Of a stretch of 64,000 nucleotides of DNA, positions 52,833-61,653 are shown one piece after another. Made by a program: the position numbers and the translations under genes. Source of the stretch: Arthrobacter sp. NtRootA1 (GTDB lineage: Bacteria > Actinomycetota > Actinomycetes > Actinomycetales > Micrococcaceae); contig NZ_AP024630.1 of NCBI RefSeq assembly GCF_019976975.1, forward strand, positions 2,046,001 through 2,110,000, in the 5' to 3' direction. Positions within the stretch are counted from its first letter, which is position 1; every line of letters starts with the position of its first letter. The notes under the pieces are model-generated. The model was not told the origin of the DNA and did not search any database. It saw only the letters and a program-made list of their open reading frames with translations.

Positions 52833-54677
52833 TTACAGAGGTGCTTTGTGTCCGGCCGGGTAAAGACATTTATCGGCTGCGAGGCCAGTGTCCGGAGCGA
52901 CGGTCCGGACGTCGTTCATTGCCATTGGCAGTGCGATTGGCAGCCGTCCGACTGGTGTGATTTCGCCACTGAGGACCCGCGATAATGCAGAATCGGATAC
53001 TCCAAAACTGGCCGTGAGCGCGGATGTGATCGTTGAGATCGGGGTAAGGATGGCGCCACGGTCAAGGGCGACATCCACGATCAGGGGTATGCGGGAGGAT
53101 ATCGCGTTCAATCGGTAGATGAGGCCGGGCCGGAATTCGAGCCCTCCCTGGTGAAAAAATGATTCGAGGAAAAGGTCGTCTCTGGCGTCGAATGGTGCAG
53201 TGATTCTGATAATTGCTAGATCTGCTTCCTCCGGCGTGGGGACGATAGTTCCGAGCGTGCCGGCTATGGCGGGATCGATTCCCTCTATGTAGAGACGTTG
53301 GCCCGGTGCAACGGGAAGGGTCGGTTCAGTTCCGTGGAGCTTGTTCTCGAGGACACAAACGGAGCGTGATTGCGCCAGCTCGCCCGCGGCACGGTGTTGC
53401 GGGCTGCCAACGACGCGGGCCGCTGTATCTTCGTCGACGAAGGGGTTGTCGAAAAGCCCGAGCCGGAACTTCACCAGCAGCAGTCGTCGAGCCGAAGCGT
53501 CGATCCGGGATTCCGCTACGAGACCTTCATCGACCAGGCTGCGGAGAATTTCGACGCATTCTTCGCCGCCGAACTGGTCCGCTCCTGCTTCAAGGATTTT
53601 CAACATGCGGCCCCGGGCGTCGAGGTGTTCTACTCCCCAGGCCCGGGCGGGTAGGACCTGGTCGCCAATAACGTTGTCGTTGACGAGTTCCCAGTCCGTC
53701 ACAATGACACCTTCAAAGCCGAGGTCCTCGCGCAGGAGTTCCTGAAGTATCTGGCGGTTGTAGCCGAAACCTACTTCTTCCGCCGGTTGCCCGTTTATTT
53801 CAAGACCCACCGGCATCCCGTAGTACGGCATGATTGCCGCGGTGTCATGCTCGATGGCAGTCCTAAAAGGTGCCAGATGGTCTTCGAATCGGCCGCCCGG
53901 GTACACCTGTTCGCGGCCGTAGGGGAAGTGGGCGTCCTCGCCGTCCTTTTGCGGTCCCCCGCCCGGGAAGTGTTTAGTCGTGCAGGACACGCTGCCGGGA
54001 CCGAGCGTGGCGCCTTGGAAGCCATCCAGGTAGGCGGCCGTATGGACTATGACCCGATCGAGGCGGGAACCGAAAGTTTGCAGTTGGCGCCCCCATCGGG
54101 GCTCGGTGGCTAAGTCGATTTGCGGGTGAAGCGCAGCACGGATTCCGACCGCAGTGTATTCGGCGCGGGCGATCTCGGCGAACTGGCGGGTGGTTTCAGG
54201 TTCATCGATCGCGGCCAGGCCCAGCCCTTCCGGCCATTGCGAAAACGGGCCTGCGGAAAATCCGACGCCGACGTTTTCGGCGAATGCGTGGCGAGGGTCC
54301 GTGGAGATTGTGACGGGAATTCCGTGAGGCGTTTGAGCTGCGAGTTTTTGCAGGGCGTTGTTCCACCGGGCGGCTTCGCGTGCGTCGTCGAGTCCGTGGA
54401 CATTGAAGTGGGTCATCTTCTTCGCCAGAACCACTACCGAGGTTGGTGATTTGCTGATGTGCCCGGCTGTCTCCAGCAAGGAGCCGCCTGGTTCTGATTC
54501 GATGACGGTCTGAAACAAGAGGCCGATTTTTTCGTCTAACGAGAGCCGGTTGAGAAGGTCTTCGGTGCGCTCTTCGGGTGTTCTCCGCGGGTCCTCAAAG
54601 GGGTCCATGATCCCGTTCCCGTTCAGGTCGCGGTACTGGATTCCGTCAGGTGTTGTTGCCAGATTTAAGTGGGTCAT
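52833..54677 (-). CDS. GH3-family beta-glycosidase
   Basis: A 614-residue GH3 protein without signal peptide, so intracellular. The N-terminal (beta/alpha)8 domain includes IDLATEPRWGRQLQTFG near 205, TKHFPGGGPQKDGEDAHFPYGR near 245 and the nucleophile Asp in GVIVTDWELVND near 345. A C-terminal alpha/beta sandwich (SRSVCVLENKL onward) is present but there is no fibronectin-like domain, in line with its moderate length. The opening IQYRDLNGNGIMDPFEDP is characteristic of a subset of actinobacterial GH3 enzymes. It probably hydrolyses short beta-gluco- or xylo-oligosaccharides. Confidence 0.9.
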   Translation of the reverse strand: MTHLNLATTPDGIQYRDLNGNGIMDPFEDPRRTPEERTEDLLNRLSLDEKIGLLFQTVIESEPGGSLLETAGHISKSPTSVVVLAKKMTHFNVHGLDDAREAARWNNALQKLAAQTPHGIPVTISTDPRHAFAENVGVGFSAGPFSQWPEGLGLAAIDEPETTRQFAEIARAEYTAVGIRAALHPQIDLATEPRWGRQLQTFGSRLDRVIVHTAAYLDGFQGATLGPGSVSCTTKHFPGGGPQKDGEDAHFPYGREQVYPGGRFEDHLAPFRTAIEHDTAAIMPYYGMPVGLEINGQPAEEVGFGYNRQILQELLREDLGFEGVIVTDWELVNDNVIGDQVLPARAWGVEHLDARGRMLKILEAGADQFGGEECVEILRSLVDEGLVAESRIDASARRLLLVKFRLGLFDNPFVDEDTAARVVGSPQHRAAGELAQSRSVCVLENKLHGTEPTLPVAPGQRLYIEGIDPAIAGTLGTIVPTPEEADLAIIRITAPFDARDDLFLESFFHQGGLEFRPGLIYRLNAISSRIPLIVDVALDRGAILTPISTITSALTASFGVSDSALSRVLSGEITPVGRLPIALPMAMNDVRTVAPDTGLAADKCLYPAGHKAPL

Positions 54678-55081
54678 GTGGATCCTCTCCTGGATGGGCG
54701 GTTTGATTCTTCGTTTCGGCGAAGACGCGCCGAACCCCGAGATCGGAGCGAGTTAGTGCGCTTTTAGTGAGAAGGCGAGGGCACGTCCGGCAGTGTCTTT
54801 GCCGTAGTGATCGTGGAAATGGACTTCACTACCCGTCCCGCAGCGAACTCACCACTACCCCTGCGAGCCGTGCGGGCGATCCACACGCACGCTGCCCGGT
54901 TCCGGCCCGCTCATGGAAGGATCTCCTCGTTGAGGGGTCACGATGTCGTCGCGACAGCACAAGCGACATCGCCCACCTTACGACGAAATTGGAACGACTG
55001 TTACATTTTTCGGAGTTATGGTTCCGCTAAGGCCGCACTAACCACCCGGCACTGGAGCGGGGTAAAGAAGGATCGGGCAGG
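54678..55081. other. Intergenic region upstream of the GH3 gene
   Basis: About 400 bases between the GH3 start and the end of the TetR gene, with no supported gene. It contains the sequence CGACTGTTACATTTTTCGG at 54995-55013, closely similar to one in the TetR/binding-protein intergenic region. Confidence 0.45.
54995..55013 (+). promoter_or_regulatory. Candidate shared regulatory site, copy 1
   Basis: CGACTGTTACATTTTTCGG, sharing ACTGTT-n-C-n-TTTT-CG with the site at 55814-55830. Both lie in promoter regions of sugar-utilisation genes, suggesting a common operator, perhaps of the TetR regulator. Confidence 0.4.
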
Positions 55082-55738
55082 TTACCGGGCGGCAGGTCGG
55101 TCCGGAACGCCGGGGAGATCCTTCACCGATTCCGGAAGGGCCCATTCAAAGAACGCCCTCATGGATCTGGTCATGTCGGCGGTCGGGTCGATGAGCCATT
55201 GCAGCTGTATGCCGTCCCACGTGCCAATGAGCAGGCGGCTGAGGGTGTGTGGGTCCCGGGCCGGGTTGATTCTGCCTGCGGCCTGGTCGTAGGCGAAGGC
55301 GGCCGAAAGCTCTTCCGTTTTGCGCCGGTAACGGGCGACAAACCAATCATGCGCAGGGTGCGTGGGGGTGGAGGATTCCGCTGCCAGAATAGCGAAGAGG
55401 CGCAGCAGTTCAGGCCGCTCGATGCTTGACTCCACCCGCTCCAATGTGGCGGACGCGACCCCCCGCTCCGCGCAAACGGCATCGAAGTCGAACTCCTCGT
55501 TCCCAGAAGTGGTCCTGTCGGCCCGCTCGAGCACGGCCTCGAGAAGCTCGTACTTGGACCCAAAATGGTGGACGATGCTGGTAAGGCTCAGGTTGAGGGC
55601 ACGTGCGATGTCCCGCAATGAACCGCCATGGTAGCCGTTCGTGGCGAACACAGTGGCGGCGGCATCGAGGATGTCACTCGATCGCTGCGCCGACTTCGCA
55701 TACGGGCCCCTGGCACCGGGACTCTTCTGTTCACTCAT
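55082..55738 (-). CDS. TetR-family transcriptional regulator
   Basis: A 218-residue TetR protein. ATG 55738 gives a normal N-terminus; in-frame upstream extension is not family-like. The HTH is clear: ILDAAATVFATNGYHGGSLRDIARALNLSLTSIVHHFGSKYELLEAVL, residues about 22-70. The C-terminal ligand domain is helical. It diverges from the sugar-binding protein gene across about 160 bases and probably represses the ABC transporter/glycosidase operon. Sugar-responsive TetR proteins of this kind usually bind an oligosaccharide. Confidence 0.9.
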   Translation of the reverse strand: MSEQKSPGARGPYAKSAQRSSDILDAAATVFATNGYHGGSLRDIARALNLSLTSIVHHFGSKYELLEAVLERADRTTSGNEEFDFDAVCAERGVASATLERVESSIERPELLRLFAILAAESSTPTHPAHDWFVARYRRKTEELSAAFAYDQAAGRINPARDPHTLSRLLIGTWDGIQLQWLIDPTADMTRSMRAFFEWALPESVKDLPGVPDRPAAR

Positions 55739-55813
55739 GCTAGTGACCTTACTAACTATCGCCGGCGCCTTGGACAACACCGGTCCTTTGAAACTTCTTA
55801 AACAAAATTGTAG

Positions 55814-55830
55814 CAACTGTTCCGTTTTCG
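55814..55830 (+). promoter_or_regulatory. Candidate shared regulatory site, copy 2
   Basis: CAACTGTTCCGTTTTCG in the TetR/binding-protein divergent region, sharing ACTGTT-n-C-n-TTTT-CG with 54995-55013. Confidence 0.4.
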
Positions 55831-55896
55831 TGTAATGATGATCACGATCACCAAGGCGACCCGGTTCCGGGCGCCCCATGTCACAAGGAGGTAGAC

Positions 55897-57234
55897 ATGC
55901 CCAAACCAGCAGCAACATTCAAGCGGCGTACCTTTGTCGCAGGCTCGTTCATTGCAGCAACAGCCCTACTTGCCGGGTGCACCGCCGGCGGCGGTGGCGC
56001 CAGCAGCCAGTCGGGGGAGACCACTTTGACCGTCATGGTCGGAGCCAAGGATCTCAGCGCGGAACAGGTTGCCGAGTTCGAGAAGAACAACCCTGGCATC
56101 AAGATCAACCAGGTTCTGTTCGATGCGACCCGACTGAACACCATGCTTGCTTCGGGCAACCCGCCCGACATTACTGTCGGCGCCGCCGTCGGCAGCGCCA
56201 ACTTCAACGCGCGGGGATTGGCTACGGACCTCACCCCATACCTGAAGAAGAGTGAGGTGCTTAAGGAAGACGACCTTCAGCCCGTCAACAACAGCTTCCG
56301 CTGGAACGGCACCAAGAGCGGCGAAGGTCCCCTCTACGGCATCGTCAAAGACTGGAGCCAGGACTCGACACTCTGGTACAACACCGCCCTTTTCGACAAA
56401 GCCGGCGTCCCCTACCTGAGTGACACCGAGGCAACCAGCTACGACAACCTCCTGGACATCGCCAAAAAGCTCACTGTCACCGAGGGCACAACAACGAGGA
56501 CCTTCGGACTGGGCGTCGAATGGGACTGGTCCCTCTCCCAGCCCATGTCGGCGATGGTAATGCAGCAAGGTGGGCAGCTGTACAACGAGGACCTGACCAA
56601 AATCGACTTTACCTCGGCTGCCGCCAAGCGCGCCTTCCAGTGGTACGTCGATTTCGGGAAATCAGGGGTGGGCCCGACGTCCCTGAACCCGCTTCCGGAC
56701 GGCTCTGACTACTCGACCTTCGCCGCACAGCGCATGGCGATCAGTCAGGATGGCTATTGGTATGGCGGCAACTTCGCCGCCCCCGATGCGCTGCAGACTG
56801 TCCGGATGGCTCCTTCACCTGTAATGGGGGACACGCGCGTCGCGCCGACGTTCTCCGGGCAGGGTTGGTGGATCCCGGAGAAGGCGAAGAACAAGGATGC
56901 AGCTTTCAAGCTCATGGAGTATTACATGGCCGGCACGCCGGCCAAGGAGCGTGCCGCGAGTGGTTGGGGCCTTCCGGGGCTGAAGTCGCTGAGCGATAAG
57001 TTGCCGCAGGATCTTCCATTCCAGAAGCAGGCGTACCAGGTCGCGCAGAACGAACTGCAGTATGCGAAGCCCCTGCCCGATTCGCCCTACATCTCCGTGG
57101 ACCTGATGCAGAGCACGTTCAAGACGTACCTCGAGAAAGCCATCAAGGGTGAAATGAGCGTTGATCAGGCATGCGCGGCGCTCACGGATGAATTGAACAA
57201 AGCCCTCGCGCAGGGCAAGAAGCAGATTGGTTAA
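55897..57234 (+). CDS. Sugar ABC transporter substrate-binding lipoprotein
   Basis: A 445-residue family 1 extracellular binding protein. AAGGAGG stands 5 bases before the ATG, a very strong site. The N-terminus combines a twin-arginine-like KRRTFVAG with the lipobox LLAGC at about residue 28, suggesting Tat-exported, lipid-anchored placement. NPGIKINQVLFDATRLNTMLASGNPPDIT is typical of sugar-binding proteins. It is the first gene of a binding protein-permease-permease-GH3-GH1 operon and likely captures beta-linked oligosaccharides such as cellobiose. Confidence 0.93.
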   Translation: MPKPAATFKRRTFVAGSFIAATALLAGCTAGGGGASSQSGETTLTVMVGAKDLSAEQVAEFEKNNPGIKINQVLFDATRLNTMLASGNPPDITVGAAVGSANFNARGLATDLTPYLKKSEVLKEDDLQPVNNSFRWNGTKSGEGPLYGIVKDWSQDSTLWYNTALFDKAGVPYLSDTEATSYDNLLDIAKKLTVTEGTTTRTFGLGVEWDWSLSQPMSAMVMQQGGQLYNEDLTKIDFTSAAAKRAFQWYVDFGKSGVGPTSLNPLPDGSDYSTFAAQRMAISQDGYWYGGNFAAPDALQTVRMAPSPVMGDTRVAPTFSGQGWWIPEKAKNKDAAFKLMEYYMAGTPAKERAASGWGLPGLKSLSDKLPQDLPFQKQAYQVAQNELQYAKPLPDSPYISVDLMQSTFKTYLEKAIKGEMSVDQACAALTDELNKALAQGKKQIG

Positions 57235-57240
57235 CTAGTT

Positions 57241-58176
57241 ATGGCACGCAAGTGGTCCCGCTACCCCAAGAAAGCGTTCTACGCATTCGTCGGGCCCTGG
57301 GTAATAGGTTTCGTGCTGCTGACGGCGTTGCCCATGGTGTTCGGGTTGCTTGTGAGCCTCACCAACTTCGACGGCAGCTCTCCCCGCTTCAAGTGGGTTG
57401 GCCTGGATAACTACGTCGAACTGTTTACTGACGGCGAGGCGTGGATGGCGCTGCTGAGGACGTTGCTTTTCACTGCCATCGTTGTCCCGCTGACCATCGG
57501 CGGATCTCTTGGCCTGGCGATGATCATCAACCGGCGGCTGAGGGCATTGGGACTGTGGAGGACGCTGTTCTTCCTGCCCTCAGTCGTCCCGGTTGTAGCC
57601 ATGGCAATCATGTGGAAGCTTGTCTTCAACAGGGATTCAGGAATCCTCAACGCCATCCTGGGGGTCGTCGGCATCCAGCCGATCGCGTGGCTTCTGGACC
57701 CTACCGCCTTCTACGCTCTGGTGATCCTGATGCTCTGGGGTCTGGGCGCAGGCATGATCATCATGCTCGCCGCTCTTCAGGGCGTTCCGGCCGAGCTCGA
57801 GGAAGCGGCCACCATCGACGGCGCGGGACGATGGTCTGTCTTCCGGCACGTGACAGTACCGATGATTTCGCCCATCCTCTTCTTCCAGGTGATCACGGGC
57901 GTAATTGCGGCGTTGCAGGTCTTCATCCAGCCCCTGCTCCTGACCAGCTCGGCCGGGATCTCGAAGGTCAGTGGGGTGCCGGACAGCAACAACCTGTACA
58001 TGGTGCAGGTGTACAAGGAGTTCTTCCTCAGCAACCGTTTCGGCTACGGATCGGCAATGCTGTGGATATTCTTCCTCATCATCCTCGGTCTGACGTTGCT
58101 CTTCCTGCGCTCGAGCCAGTCATGGGTGTACTACGAAGTCGACACGGAAGCCGAGAAAGAAGGAGCAACCAGATGA
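57241..58176 (+). CDS. Sugar ABC transporter permease 1 (MalF-type)
   Basis: A 311-residue permease with six predicted spans, starting 6 bases after the binding-protein stop. The EAA loop is ELEEAATIDGAGRWSVFRHVTVPMISP near 182-208. KKAFYAFVGPWVIGFVLLTALPMVFGL is the typical first span. Its stop overlaps the second permease start by 4 bases. It forms the heteromeric channel with that gene's product; the ATPase is not encoded here and is probably a shared MsiK-type subunit elsewhere. Confidence 0.93.
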   Translation: MARKWSRYPKKAFYAFVGPWVIGFVLLTALPMVFGLLVSLTNFDGSSPRFKWVGLDNYVELFTDGEAWMALLRTLLFTAIVVPLTIGGSLGLAMIINRRLRALGLWRTLFFLPSVVPVVAMAIMWKLVFNRDSGILNAILGVVGIQPIAWLLDPTAFYALVILMLWGLGAGMIIMLAALQGVPAELEEAATIDGAGRWSVFRHVTVPMISPILFFQVITGVIAALQVFIQPLLLTSSAGISKVSGVPDSNNLYMVQVYKEFFLSNRFGYGSAMLWIFFLIILGLTLLFLRSSQSWVYYEVDTEAEKEGATR

Positions 58177-59075
58177 CCACGACCGAGCGTGAAACACCCG
58201 CCGGGCTGGCACCCGAGGCCAAACATATCCGGAAAGCCGAAAAGGTCCGGAAGGACAAGCGGCCCCCGGCGATCCTCTACATTTTGATCCTGCTCCTGTC
58301 GGTGTTCTTTATCGGCCCATTCCTGTGGCTGATACTTGCGGCGCTGAAGACACCCGCTGAATGGGCCTCGTTTCCGATCCAGGTCCTGCCTGATAAGGCG
58401 CAATGGAACAACTTTGTCGACGCCGTTACCCAAATGGACTTTCTGGCCTACACGGCCAACTCTTTATTCCTCGCGACAACGTATTCGGTGCTGATCACCA
58501 TATCGAGCGCTACGGTCGGCTTCGGTTTCGCCCGGCTAAGGGCCCCCGGGAAAAAGGCCCTGTTCCTGGTTCTGCTCTCAACCATGATGATCCCGCAGAT
58601 TCTGACGCTGCTGCCAACGTACGTTCTCTTCTCGCAAATCGGGCTGGTGAACACCTACTGGCCCTGGATTTTGTGGGGGCTGGCCGCATCACCGTATATG
58701 GTGTTCCTCTTCCGCCAGTTCTTCTCGTCGCTCCCGCGCGAACTCGAAGACGCGGCAATTATGGATGGTGCCGGCTGGCTGAGAATCTTCGTCCAGATCT
58801 TCCTTCCCCTCTCCCGCCCGGTGCTGATCACTTCGTTCCTCCTGTCGTTCACGTGGACCTGGGGCGATTACATTGGACCCGCACTGTTGTTGGACACGGA
58901 CCACACGACCCTCGCGGTGGCCATCACCGCGTGGTATCAGGACCCTAACGGAAACACCATTCCCACCGTGCAGGCCGCTGCTGCCGTGCTGTACATCCTG
59001 CCCGTCCTGTCGATTTTCTTCTTCGCCCAGCGCTACTTCGTCCGCTCCACCGTCTCCTCCGGAGTCAAGGGCTGA
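58173..59075 (+). CDS. Sugar ABC transporter permease 2 (MalG-type)
   Basis: A 300-residue permease whose ATG at 58173 overlaps the first permease stop (ATGA). A charged head of about 35 residues precedes the first span (AILYILILLLSVFFIGPFLWLILAALKT). The EAA loop ELEDAAIMDGAGWLRIFVQIFLPLSRP lies near 195-220, and the C-terminal FFFAQRYFVRSTVSSGVKG is the classical MalG-type end. It partners permease 1; 163 bases separate it from the GH3 gene. Confidence 0.93.
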   Translation: MTTTERETPAGLAPEAKHIRKAEKVRKDKRPPAILYILILLLSVFFIGPFLWLILAALKTPAEWASFPIQVLPDKAQWNNFVDAVTQMDFLAYTANSLFLATTYSVLITISSATVGFGFARLRAPGKKALFLVLLSTMMIPQILTLLPTYVLFSQIGLVNTYWPWILWGLAASPYMVFLFRQFFSSLPRELEDAAIMDGAGWLRIFVQIFLPLSRPVLITSFLLSFTWTWGDYIGPALLLDTDHTTLAVAITAWYQDPNGNTIPTVQAAAAVLYILPVLSIFFFAQRYFVRSTVSSGVKG

Positions 59076-59238
59076 AGTCCGGGCCAAGTAGATACGTCGG
59101 CGGCCGGTAGCGACTCCTCCCCGACGTTGGCAACCGGCCCGGCCGCCACACCACGACAGCAGATGCCTCGGGCTGATCACCGTCCAAGCGAGAGGCCACC
59201 TCGGTGAGCCACACAGCAAGAAACTTTAGGAGCAAAAA

Positions 59239-61653
59239 GTGGAGGAAGCGCGCTTACGGGCCGTCGATCTGATCAAACGAATGACAATCTCCGAGAAGGT
59301 CGCACAACTATCTTCGCTGGTGCCGACGATGCTGTTCGACGCAGATGGCATTCGCCCCGGAATCGCCGCCACCAAGCTCGGTGATGGGATCGGGTACGTG
59401 GAACCCCATATGGGGGGATTCCCGCGGACTGCTGCCGAGGTCGCGCGGCTCAATAATGAGGTTCAGCGATACCTGGTAGAGAATACCCGTCTGGGGATTC
59501 CCGCCATCATGCACGTCGAGGCACTGAATGGTGTCAACGCACCGTCATTTACCTCGTTCCCCACAGGGATCGGCCTTGCGGCGACGTGGGATCCAGAAGG
59601 GGTCGGTGAGATGGCCGCCCTGACACGCCGGCAGATGCGCTCGGTTGGTTTCCACCACGCGCTTTCGCCGGTCCTTGACGTTGCAAGAGATGCAAGGTGG
59701 GGGCGAGTACACGAGACGTATGGCGAGGATCCCCACCTCGTGAGCGCTTTTGGAGTCTCGTTCATCCGCAACCTGCGTGGAGCGTCACTGAAGGATGGGG
59801 TGATTGCCACTGGCAAGCATTTCCTTGGTTACGCGATGAGTGACGCAGGGCTAAACATGGCGTCCGTGACCCTAGGCGAGCGAGAGCTCCGGGAGGTTTA
59901 TGCGCGTCCGTTCGCTGCCGCCATCACACTGGCCGGCCTGGATTCGGTCATGAATTCCCTCTCCGATTGGGATGGCGTGCCCGCTGCGGCTGACCCGCGG
60001 ATATTCCGCCACCTGTTGCGGGACGAACTGGGCTTCGAGGGGACAGTGGTCTCCGACTGGGGATCAATCGAGAACCTGGTCGTCCACCACCGGGCCGCGA
60101 GCAATGCGCGCGAAGCAGCGGTGCTGGGACTTCGCGCTGGCATTGACGTAGAGTTACCGGCTCCCTTCGGGTACGGGGAAGCCCTTATCTCCGCCATCCA
60201 GGACGGGGAGATCAGTGAGGCACTTGTAGATGAGGCGGTCTTGCGGGTCCTCACTCACAAGTTCGAGCTCGGCCTGTTCGAGAATCCGTATGTGTCCACC
60301 GATCAGGTCACGGTGATGTCAATTGCCAAGGAGGGCCGCGAGCTCTCGTCGCGGCTGGCGCACGAGTCGGTCACGCTGTTAAAGAACGACGGTGTCCTGC
60401 CCGTCGGCAATGCACAACGCATAGCCATCATTGGTCCTCACGCCGATGCGGTGGGTACCGCATTTGCACCATATACGTTTCCCGCATTCATCGCCCTGAC
60501 CCGCGCTCTGCGCAGCGGAGTAGCCAGCTCCATGGTCGGAGTGGATGAAAGTACATTCCAGCCCGATAACTCCTACGTTGAAGGCGAGATCGGCGACCTC
60601 CTGGCAATGGGCGAGGACGAATACGCACAAGCCCAGTACGACGCCGTGTCGCTCAGCGAGGCCCTGCGGACCGCACTGCCGAACGCGACGATAGCGGTAT
60701 CCGAAGGTTGCGATGTTGACGGCGGCATCGACAAAATCCCAGCCGCGGTTGACGCGGCACGCGGCGCGGACGTCATCATCCTGGCACTCGGCGGACTGGC
60801 CCGCTGGTTCTTCGCCGAGCGAACCGAAGGCGAAGGCGCAGACACCTCCGATCTGCGACTTCCCGAATCACAGCGCAAACTCGTCGATGCGCTCCACGCC
60901 CTGGACACACCGATGGTGGGCGTCCTCTTCTCAGGCAGGCCCCTCGCGTTGGGCGACATCGAACCAAAGCTGAACGGGCTCGTGCTCGGATACTTTGGCT
61001 CCGAATTCGGCACACGTGCCGTCGCGGACGTTCTCACCGGCGCCAGCGAGCCGCAAGGACGACTCCCGTATACCATGCCGCGATCAAGCGGTCAGGTACC
61101 AATCCACTCCAGCCAACGATTCGGCAGCGGCTACCGCCGCCGCGAAGGCGACGACCATGGCGGATATGTCGATGAGGCCGCCACACCACTGTTTCCGTTC
61201 GGGCACGGTCTTACCTACACCTCCTTCACGTACTCAGCACTGGCCCTCAGCACGCCATCAGTCGCCACGGACGGAGAGGTCGAGGTGACGGTCACGGTGA
61301 CCAACAGCGGCAACCGCACCGGCACCGAAGTGGTCCAGCTGTACGTCGAGGACGAAGCACTCGGAATCTCACGACCTGCGCTTCAACTTGCCGGCTTCCA
61401 GCGCATCACGCTGGAGCCTGGCCAGGAAGCAACACTGGTCTTCACCCTGCAGCTGGCGCTCCTGGCCTACCTCTCGCTTGAAGGCAGGTGGATCGTTGAG
61501 CCAGGCCCAATGTCCATTTCAGTCGGCGCGTCTTCGGACGACCGCCCACTGCGCACTCTGCTGGACGTTACCGGCGGAACTGCGGACGTGACGGACAGCA
61601 GGGCATACCTGACTGAATCGAAGTCTCTGACCCTCACCGCGGATTTGCCATGA
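59239..61653 (+). CDS. GH3-family beta-glucosidase
   Basis: An 804-residue intracellular GH3 enzyme; GTG 59239 follows AGGAGC. Domain order is (beta/alpha)8 barrel (about 1-330, with LSPVLDVARDARWGRVHETYGEDP near 135 and TGKHFLGYAMSD near 190), alpha/beta sandwich (about 370-600) and C-terminal fibronectin III-like domain (about 690-780, with EVVQLYVEDE and LAGFQRITLEPGQEA). The nucleophile Asp is in TVVSDWGSIENL near 273. Its stop overlaps the GH1 start by 4 bases. It would cleave imported beta-glucosides to glucose. Confidence 0.93.
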   Translation: MEEARLRAVDLIKRMTISEKVAQLSSLVPTMLFDADGIRPGIAATKLGDGIGYVEPHMGGFPRTAAEVARLNNEVQRYLVENTRLGIPAIMHVEALNGVNAPSFTSFPTGIGLAATWDPEGVGEMAALTRRQMRSVGFHHALSPVLDVARDARWGRVHETYGEDPHLVSAFGVSFIRNLRGASLKDGVIATGKHFLGYAMSDAGLNMASVTLGERELREVYARPFAAAITLAGLDSVMNSLSDWDGVPAAADPRIFRHLLRDELGFEGTVVSDWGSIENLVVHHRAASNAREAAVLGLRAGIDVELPAPFGYGEALISAIQDGEISEALVDEAVLRVLTHKFELGLFENPYVSTDQVTVMSIAKEGRELSSRLAHESVTLLKNDGVLPVGNAQRIAIIGPHADAVGTAFAPYTFPAFIALTRALRSGVASSMVGVDESTFQPDNSYVEGEIGDLLAMGEDEYAQAQYDAVSLSEALRTALPNATIAVSEGCDVDGGIDKIPAAVDAARGADVIILALGGLARWFFAERTEGEGADTSDLRLPESQRKLVDALHALDTPMVGVLFSGRPLALGDIEPKLNGLVLGYFGSEFGTRAVADVLTGASEPQGRLPYTMPRSSGQVPIHSSQRFGSGYRRREGDDHGGYVDEAATPLFPFGHGLTYTSFTYSALALSTPSVATDGEVEVTVTVTNSGNRTGTEVVQLYVEDEALGISRPALQLAGFQRITLEPGQEATLVFTLQLALLAYLSLEGRWIVEPGPMSISVGASSDDRPLRTLLDVTGGTADVTDSRAYLTESKSLTLTADLP

